From the NCBI GenBank assembly GCA_028277745.1, contig JANQFR010000007.1, positions 1 to 55,625 of the forward strand: 55,625 nt of DNA, written 5' to 3'. Within the stretch, counting starts at the first letter, position 1. Each line of letters starts with the position of its first letter. Of this stretch, positions 50,369 through 55,625 are shown one piece after another. The position numbers and the translations under genes were made by a program. The stretch is from Phycisphaeraceae bacterium. GTDB taxonomy: Bacteria; Planctomycetota; Phycisphaerae; Phycisphaerales; Phycisphaeraceae. The notes beneath the pieces are model-generated. The model was given only the letters and a program-made list of their open reading frames with translations. It was not told the origin of the DNA and searched no databases.

Positions 50369-51406
50369 ATGCCCAGAACCGCCGAAGCCAAGAAGGAAAC
50401 GCTCGAAGACCTCTCGGGCCTGCGTAAGGCCGGGATCCTGCTGCTGGCGCTGGATCAGGAAGCCTCGGCGGCGATGCTGACGTCGCTGACGGCCAAGAAG
50501 GTCGAGGACGTCACGCGTGAGATCGCGGGGATGGGCGAGATCGACGCGGACCTGCGCAACGCGGTGCTCGCGGAGTTTTACGACCTCGCGGTCGCGTCCA
50601 CCTGGGCCAGCGCCGGCGGGCTGGAATACGCCCGCGCTCTGCTGGCCAAGAGCCTCGACCCCAAAGAAGCGGAGCGCATCCTCCAGCAGATCAGCCAGCA
50701 GGTCCGCAAGACCCCCTTCGCCTTCCTCCAGAAGGCCGAGGCCACCAACCTGCTGACGTTTATCCAGGACGAGCACCCGCAGACGATCGCCTTGATCGTG
50801 TCGCACCTGGCGTTCCACAAGGCTTCGGAGATCCTCGCGGGGCTGCCGACCCCCAAGCAGATCGAGGTCGTCAAGCGGGTGGCCAACATGGAGCAGACCA
50901 ACCCCGAGGTGATCAAGGAGGTCGAGACCGGCCTCGAGTCGCGCCTCGCGAACATGCTCAACCAGTCGTTCGAGAAGATCGGCGGCGTCGAGACCGTGGC
51001 CGAGATGCTCAACCTCGTCGATCGTACGACGGAGAAGAGCATCATGGAGGGCCTCGAAGCCGAGGACCCCGACCTGGTCGAAGAGATCCGCCGGCTCATG
51101 TTCGTGTTCGAGGACATCAACCTCGTCGACGACAAGGGCATCCAGGCGGTGCTCAAGGAGGTCGACAACGACGAGCTCGCCCTCGCGCTCAAGACGGCGA
51201 GCGACGACCTCAAGGACAAGATCTTCGGCAACATGTCCGAACGCGCCGCGACGCTCATCAAGGAAGATATGGAGTACATGGGCCCGGTCCGCGTCAGCGA
51301 CGTCGAGGCGGCCCAGCAGCGAATCGTCGACATCGTGCGCCGCCTGGAAGACGCCGGCGAGATCATCATCACCGGCCGCGGCGGCGAGAGCGACGTGGTG
51401 GTGTAG
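50369..51406 (+). CDS. fliG: Flagellar motor switch protein FliG
   Basis: A 345-aa rotor protein. The N-domain (RKAGILLLALDQEASAAMLT) binds FliF. The middle domain has the EHPQTIALIVSHL motif. The C-domain carries the torque-helix charges (NDELALALKTASDDLKDKIF and GNMSERAATLIKEDMEYMGP) that contact the stator. Length is normal (about 335). No clear Shine-Dalgarno precedes ATG 50369, so it may depend on coupling with fliF. A MITE-like hairpin lies between it and fliH. Confidence 0.96.
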   Translation: MPRTAEAKKETLEDLSGLRKAGILLLALDQEASAAMLTSLTAKKVEDVTREIAGMGEIDADLRNAVLAEFYDLAVASTWASAGGLEYARALLAKSLDPKEAERILQQISQQVRKTPFAFLQKAEATNLLTFIQDEHPQTIALIVSHLAFHKASEILAGLPTPKQIEVVKRVANMEQTNPEVIKEVETGLESRLANMLNQSFEKIGGVETVAEMLNLVDRTTEKSIMEGLEAEDPDLVEEIRRLMFVFEDINLVDDKGIQAVLKEVDNDELALALKTASDDLKDKIFGNMSERAATLIKEDMEYMGPVRVSDVEAAQQRIVDIVRRLEDAGEIIITGRGGESDVVV

Positions 51407-51472
51407 TTTTCAACCGTTAGATGGGATTTGGATTGGCGTGAGATTTATCAAAGGAAAACTTAAAAGCGTTTG

Positions 51473-51590
51473 TGAGACATGATTCAATCGATTTTGTGAT
51501 GAAGCCGGTCCTGAGCGAGGCGAAGGTCCGGATGTTTTTGTCGATCGATCCGGACCTTCGCTTCGCTCAGGTCCGGCTTCTGCCGCGCGT
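51473..51590. mobile_element. MITE-like hairpin element, copy 2, inside the flagellar operon
   Basis: Arms 51502-51533 (starting AAGCCGGTCCTGAGCG) and 51548-51579 (ending GCTCAGGTCCGGCTT) are 32 bp with two mismatches and a 14-nt loop. The left flank CAATCGATTTTGTGAT matches copy 1 (10739-10752) closely. It sits in the 209-bp fliG-fliH spacer. Confidence 0.85.
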
Positions 51591-51615
51591 TCTAACCGCT
51601 GAAGGCTAAAAACCC

Positions 51616-52371
51616 ATGCCCATACTCAAACAAACCCAGACGGCCGGGGCGATGAAGGACGCGGTGGTGCTCGACCTGGGCGACCTGGGCCGGCAGGCGG
51701 CGCGGCTGCGGATGCAGGCCGAGGCGCAGGCGGCGAACATCATCACCGACGCCGAGAAGAAAGCCGCCCAACTCGTCGAGAACGCCTCGGGGCAGGGCTT
51801 TGAGCAGGGCCGGGCCGAGGGGTTGGAGCAGGGGATGAACGAGGGGCTCGAACAGGGCCGCGCCCAGGCGTTGGCGGAGGCGGCCGAGCAGCTGCAGCAG
51901 GTGCAGACCGCGTGGTCGGATGTCGCTGAGCAGTGGGACGCGCACCGCACGCAGATGGACCGCGAGGCGAGGCAGTCCGTGATCGAGTTCGCCCTGAAGC
52001 TGGCGGAGCGGGTGGTGCACCGCGTGATCGAGGTGGATGAAACCGTCATCGCCGATCAACTGGCCAACGCGCTCGCCCTGGTGCTGCGCCCGATGGACGT
52101 GGCGGTCCGGATCAACCCCGCCGACCGGCCGGTGCTGACCGAGGCGATGCCTCAGCTGATGAACGAGTTCGCCCGGTTTGAGCACATCGAACTGATCGAT
52201 GACGACACGATCACACGCGGCGGCTGCAGCGTGTCCTACGGCCAGGGCGAGATCGACGCCACGCTCGACACCCAGTTGCAGCGTGTGGTCGAGTTGATCC
52301 TCCCCGAAGAGTCGGAAGACGTCGCGGCGGACGGGGAGCCGATGATCGAGTCGTCCGATAACGACGTGTGA
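51616..52371 (+). CDS. fliH: Flagellar export apparatus regulator FliH
   Basis: A 251-aa peripheral stalk protein that binds the FliI ATPase. The hallmark GxxxG repeats are clear: ASGQGFEQGRAEGLEQGMNE then GLEQGRAQ. A coiled coil (about 90-125) and the C-terminal domain (VIEFALKLAERVVHRVIEVD, SVSYGQGEIDATLDTQLQRV) follow. It ends in an acidic tail. GAAGG lies 10 nt before ATG 51616. It is separated from fliG by the MITE-like hairpin, and fliI follows 37 bp later. Confidence 0.92.
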   Translation: MPILKQTQTAGAMKDAVVLDLGDLGRQAARLRMQAEAQAANIITDAEKKAAQLVENASGQGFEQGRAEGLEQGMNEGLEQGRAQALAEAAEQLQQVQTAWSDVAEQWDAHRTQMDREARQSVIEFALKLAERVVHRVIEVDETVIADQLANALALVLRPMDVAVRINPADRPVLTEAMPQLMNEFARFEHIELIDDDTITRGGCSVSYGQGEIDATLDTQLQRVVELILPEESEDVAADGEPMIESSDNDV

Positions 52372-52408
52372 ACCCGGTTGGCATCCTGTTCGCAGGGGAG
52401 TATGCCGT

Positions 52409-53797
52409 ATGCCTGTTCTGGCGGAACAAATCGAGATGTTGGATCGCTGCGCCCCGCTGGAATTGCGCGGCGTGGTGTCGGAAGTGCGCGGTCTTGCGCT
52501 GCGGGTCGACGACCTGCCGGCCCCGGTGGGGGCGATGGTGCGGATCGCGTCGCACCGCGACCGGGGGAGCGTGGTGGACGGCGAGGTGGTGGGGTTCGCC
52601 GATCACCAGACGGTCGTGATGCCCCTGGGCTCAACCGCCGGCATCCGCCCGGGCGACCGCGTGGTGGCGACCGATCACACGGCTTACGTGCGGGTCGGCG
52701 AGTCGCTGCTGGGCCGGGTGCTCAACGGCATGGGCCGGCCGATCGACGGGCGGGGAGCGTTGACTGACACGGTGACGCGTGAGCTGGTTCCCGAGTCGAT
52801 CGACCCGCTGGACCGCCCGCTGATCGACGAGCCGCTGGCGACCGGCGTGCGCGCAGTCGACGCGATGGTCAGCCTCGGGCGGGGTCAGCGCGTCGGCGTG
52901 TTCGCGGCGCCGGGCATGGGCAAGTCGACCCTGCTGGGCATGATGGCCAAGCAGACGGCGGCGGACGTGAGCGTGATCGCGTTGGTCGGCGAGCGCGGCC
53001 GGGAGGTGCGCGACTTCATCGATGTGACGCTGGGCCCCGAGGGCCTGGCCCGCAGCGTGGTGGTGGCGGCGACCGGTGACGAGCCGGCGTTGCTTCGGAT
53101 CCGCTGTGCGCAGGTCGCGACCGCGATCGCCGAGCACTTCCGCGATTCGGGGCTCGACGTCCTGCTGATCATGGATTCGGTGACGCGCTTCTGCCAGGCG
53201 CAGCGTCAGGTGGGCCTCGCGTCGGGCGAGCCGCCCGCGACCAAGGGGTACCCGCCGAGCGTGTTCGCGATGCTGCCCCGGCTGCTGGAGCGCAGCGGCC
53301 GCACCGGCCGGGGGTCGATCACCGGGCTCTACTCGGTGCTGGTCGAGGGCGACGACATGACCGAGCCGATCGCCGACGCCTGCCGGGGCGTGCTCGACGG
53401 CCACATCCAGCTCTCCGCGTCGCTCGCCGAGGCCGGCCACTACCCCGCGATCGATGTGTTGTCCTCGATCAGCCGCTGCGCCGACAGCGTGACCCACGTC
53501 GACCATCAACAGGCCCGGCGCGAGGTCGTCAAGCTCGTCGCCTCGTACCGTCAGGTCGAAGACCTGCTCAACATCGGCGCCTATGCGCCCGGCTCGAACC
53601 CGGATTTTGACCTGGCGATCGCCTGCAAGCCCGCGATCGATCAACTGCTTCAGCAGGGCCGCAACGAGCATGAAGGCGCCGGCGACTTTCAACGCACCAA
53701 GGCCCAGCTCATGGCCCTGGTCGAGCACATCCGCGACGCCCAACAGCAACTCGGCGGCGCCGCCAAACCCGCGGCGCCTGTGATGCCCCCGCGCTAG
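52409..53797 (+). CDS. fliI: Flagellar export ATPase FliI
   Basis: A 462-aa F1-beta-like ATPase that drives type III export. It has Walker A FAAPGMGKST (165-174), the catalytic ALVGERGREVRDFI, Walker B DVLLIMDSVTRFC, and SGEPPATKGYPPSVFAMLPRL, all diagnostic of FliI/SctN. The P-loop reads AAPGMGKST where GGSGVGKST is commoner, still a valid P-loop. GGGGAG lies 8-9 nt before ATG 52409. Flanked by fliH and fliJ as expected. Confidence 0.96.
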   Translation: MPVLAEQIEMLDRCAPLELRGVVSEVRGLALRVDDLPAPVGAMVRIASHRDRGSVVDGEVVGFADHQTVVMPLGSTAGIRPGDRVVATDHTAYVRVGESLLGRVLNGMGRPIDGRGALTDTVTRELVPESIDPLDRPLIDEPLATGVRAVDAMVSLGRGQRVGVFAAPGMGKSTLLGMMAKQTAADVSVIALVGERGREVRDFIDVTLGPEGLARSVVVAATGDEPALLRIRCAQVATAIAEHFRDSGLDVLLIMDSVTRFCQAQRQVGLASGEPPATKGYPPSVFAMLPRLLERSGRTGRGSITGLYSVLVEGDDMTEPIADACRGVLDGHIQLSASLAEAGHYPAIDVLSSISRCADSVTHVDHQQARREVVKLVASYRQVEDLLNIGAYAPGSNPDFDLAIACKPAIDQLLQQGRNEHEGAGDFQRTKAQLMALVEHIRDAQQQLGGAAKPAAPVMPPR

Positions 53798-53819
53798 ACC
53801 GCCTTGAGGCGCAAACCTT

Positions 53820-54284
53820 ATGCCCACGTTTGAATTCCGCTACCAGACACTGCTGAACCACCGCCGCCGGATCGAAGACGAGCGGCAGCGCGACCTGGCG
53901 ATGCACATGCGCTCGCGGATGATTTTCATGGAGCAGTTGGAGCAGATCCAGCAGACGATCCGCCGGTCCAAGCACGACATGGCCGGCTCGCTGGTGGGGC
54001 GGGTGAACCTGTCGGAAGTGGGGCGGTTTGCGGGCTACAGCCGGCAGGCCGAGAACCGCGGCCGGCAGATCGTTTACAAGCTGGCGCAGGCGGAAAAGGA
54101 CATCCAGCAGGCGCGGGAGAAGCTGCTCGACGCCACCCATCGGCGCAAGGCGCTTGAGCTGTTGCGCGACAAGCACGAGCGGCGGTGGCGGCGCGAGCAG
54201 GAGCGCGCGGAGCGCGCCGCGTTGGATGAGATGTCGACCCAGCAGTTTATCCGGGCGATGATCGAGCCGGAGGTGAGGCGGTGA
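53820..54284 (+). CDS. fliJ: Flagellar export protein FliJ
   Basis: A 154-aa coiled-coil protein that couples FliI to the export gate. It begins MPTFEFRYQTLLNHRRRIED, matching FliJ, and continues as two long charged helices, ending in RDKHERRWRREQERAERAAL (the KAxExxxKRxxxE-type C-terminal helix of FliJ). Slightly above the usual 147 aa. GAGG about 10 nt before ATG 53820. The next gene starts with GTG inside its stop (GTGA). Confidence 0.9.
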   Translation: MPTFEFRYQTLLNHRRRIEDERQRDLAMHMRSRMIFMEQLEQIQQTIRRSKHDMAGSLVGRVNLSEVGRFAGYSRQAENRGRQIVYKLAQAEKDIQQAREKLLDATHRRKALELLRDKHERRWRREQERAERAALDEMSTQQFIRAMIEPEVRR

Positions 54285-55000
54285 AACAGGTCGGCCTCGC
54301 CATCCTGGTCGTGTTGATCCTGAACCTTCTGGTGCTGGGGGGCTTTATCGCCTGGCTGGGGGGGAGCGGACGCCTGAGCCGCGAGCGGCTTCAGAAGGTG
54401 GTGGAGGTGTTCACGCCGACGATCGAGCAGGAGCGGCTTCGGCTGGAGGAGGAGGCCCAGCTCGAGGCCGAGTCCGCCGAGCGGGCCCGCCAGGCGGCGC
54501 GGCTGGAGGCGGTGTCGGGCGGGGCAAGGACACTTGAGCAGAAGCTGGACGAAGAGGACCTGGCCAACGAGTTGCAGGCCCGGATGCTCGATCGCCTCAC
54601 CGCCGAGTCGGCTGCGATCCGTCGTCGGCTCGAGAGCAGCAAGCAGGTCATCGCCCAACTGAAAGCCGAGCTCGACGCCGAGCGCCAAGCGCTGCAGGAC
54701 ACGATCGAGGCCGAGACGCAGAAACGGACGAGTGAAGATTTTCAACAGGCGGTGGCGTTCTACGAACAGCTCAGCCCCAAGCAGGCCAAGGGCGCGTTCC
54801 AGGCCCTGCTTGCTCAAGGGAAGACCGACGAGGTGCTGGATTACTTAGGAGCGATGCAGTTGCGTAAGGCGGGCGCCGTGTTGCGGCAATTCAAGACCCA
54901 AGAGGAGATCGTGCAGGCCGCGATGCTGCTCGAAGCCCTGCGGGATCGCGGGGTGGACACCTCCGCGATGCGCGCGGCGTCGATCGGAGGCGGCGTATGA
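54281..55000 (+). CDS. MotE-like membrane coiled-coil protein
   Basis: A 239-aa protein: one N-terminal TM (about 5-28, VLILNLLVLGGFIAWLGG), a long coiled coil (about 45-165), then a small helical domain FYEQLSPKQAKGAFQALLAQ plus DEVLDYLGAMQLRKAGAVLR, like the MgtE-N/FliG-type fold in MotE. MotE is a periplasmic chaperone for stator MotC in some bacteria; the position after fliJ is where such genes occur. GTG 54281 overlaps fliJ, and the stop overlaps the next gene (ATGA). Function by analogy only. Confidence 0.75.
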   Translation: MKQVGLAILVVLILNLLVLGGFIAWLGGSGRLSRERLQKVVEVFTPTIEQERLRLEEEAQLEAESAERARQAARLEAVSGGARTLEQKLDEEDLANELQARMLDRLTAESAAIRRRLESSKQVIAQLKAELDAERQALQDTIEAETQKRTSEDFQQAVAFYEQLSPKQAKGAFQALLAQGKTDEVLDYLGAMQLRKAGAVLRQFKTQEEIVQAAMLLEALRDRGVDTSAMRAASIGGGV

Positions 55001-55625
55001 ACATCACCCTGCCCCTCCCAAGTGAAACGGCCGTGGCCAGGCCCGTGGCGAACGACGCGCCGCCCCCGGCCGCCGGCGATGCCGAGGATTTCGCGAAGTC
55101 GCTCCACGAGGCGAAGCGTAAGAACGAGCCCGCTCCCCAGCAGACGCAGGAGCCGATCGACGAGCAGGAGCCGACCGACAACGCCGTCGATGAACAGCCG
55201 GCGGAACAGCCCGAAGGCGAGACGCCCGTGACCGTTGACGAAGACCAGCCGCAAGACCCGTCCGACCCGGTTGATCCGGTCGAGAGCGAGGCGCCGGACC
55301 TGGCGATCGACATCGCGGCGGCGGAACACGTCACGCAGGCGGCCGCTCCGGAGACGGCGAACGCGCCGGCCGCGGCGCCGACGGCCGGGGGCAACGGCCC
55401 GACTGTTTCGGGCGAAGCGGCTGTTCCTCAGGCCCCGCCCGCCGCCGAGCCGCCGCCGCCCAAGCCGGCCGGCGCAGCGCAACCGTCTCCGAACGGGTCC
55501 GCCAAGCCCGAGCCGATCACCCCGGTGGCGGTGGTGCCGGACAACGCTTCGAACGCCGCCGGCCAGCACCACAACGCGTCTTCCCAGCACGAGGGCGCTA
55601 CGCCCGATGGCAAGCCGTCGGCGTT
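54997..55625 (+). CDS. fliK: FliK-like flagellar hook-length control protein, N-terminal part
   Basis: The frame is open to the right edge; 209 residues are visible. It starts MNITLPLPSETAVARPVAND and is almost wholly low-complexity Pro/Ala/Glu/Asp/Gln, e.g. EPIDEQEPTDNAVDEQPAEQ. There is a FAKSLHEAKRKNEP stretch near residue 32, like the conserved FxxxL motif at FliK N-termini. The C-terminal FliK domain would lie outside the window. It overlaps the MotE-like gene by ATGA. Position after fliJ and composition support FliK, the molecular ruler for hook length; the identity needs the missing C-terminus. Confidence 0.7.
   Translation, partial: MNITLPLPSETAVARPVANDAPPPAAGDAEDFAKSLHEAKRKNEPAPQQTQEPIDEQEPTDNAVDEQPAEQPEGETPVTVDEDQPQDPSDPVDPVESEAPDLAIDIAAAEHVTQAAAPETANAPAAAPTAGGNGPTVSGEAAVPQAPPAAEPPPPKPAGAAQPSPNGSAKPEPITPVAVVPDNASNAAGQHHNASSQHEGATPDGKPSA

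Noticed and set aside
51420..51460. Sigma-54 promoter before fliH (GGCGTGAGATTTAT region)
   Set aside because: The -12 GC is missing; AT stands in its place.

Overview
The window is GC-rich, densely packed bacterial DNA. It most likely comes from a planctomycete of the Phycisphaerae type. That placement is an inference from three things: PEP-CTERM and H-X9-DG pseudopilin proteins, a DUF6785-type multi-spanning membrane protein, and a planctomycete-style C30 carotenoid operon, alongside LPS heptose genes and a flagellum. I could not run a search to confirm it. The window is mostly chromosomal housekeeping and envelope genes, with short palindromic mobile repeats in the spacers. I saw no prophage, CRISPR array, rRNA or tRNA.

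Layout. 1-1158 (-) is enolase, cut at the left edge. 1312-5019 (+) is a TetR-regulated ABC exporter operon (regulator, permease, ATPase, HlyD-type adaptor) with a well-defined promoter and operator. 5026-10715 (+) packs together pyrR, pyrB, gmk, a membrane-anchored GmhB fusion, a heptosyltransferase and a family 4 glycosyltransferase. A hairpin element and a terminator-like palindrome separate this from a large DUF6785-type membrane protein (-). Next come a PadR/HAAS-like regulator pair and a REP-associated transposase broken by a 10-bp tandem duplication. The isc operon iscR-iscS-iscU-iscA (-) is divergent from adk and a membrane glycosyltransferase (+); a CHAD protein (-) follows.

20736-27633 (+) is a tight operon matching the staphyloxanthin-type gene set: CrtN-like, aldehyde dehydrogenase, CrtP, acyltransferase and CrtQ-like, ending in a small DUF2892 protein. 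The next block holds a DUF3592 protein, ruvA, moaC, two PEP-CTERM proteins, a pseudopilin, a beta-lactamase-fold lipoprotein, a PEGA lipoprotein, a degenerate receiver/Hpt protein, a CPBP protease and two proteins of unknown function. 38660-40040 (-) is a compact pair: a BNR beta-propeller and a MoaD/ThiS-like protein. It is divergent from prfB, which needs a +1 frameshift at an unusual UAA stop. A small MerR regulator and a TPR membrane protein follow.

44417 to the right edge (+) is a flagellar operon: flgN-like, an NtrB-type kinase, an NtrC-type sigma-54 activator, flgB, flgC, fliE, fliF, fliG, fliH, fliI, fliJ, a MotE-like protein and the start of a FliK-like protein. A sigma-54-type promoter precedes flgB. 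Matching GCGCA-N5-TGCGC palindromes lie upstream of flgB and upstream of flgN, and suggest local control by the kinase/activator pair.

Two window-wide patterns stand out. Many genes have a TATAAT-like box 6-9 nt before the start codon, suggesting leaderless transcripts. The spacers carry several families of dispersed palindromes, one of which sits inside the flagellar operon between fliG and fliH. All function calls rest on motif recognition from the translations; no database search was run.
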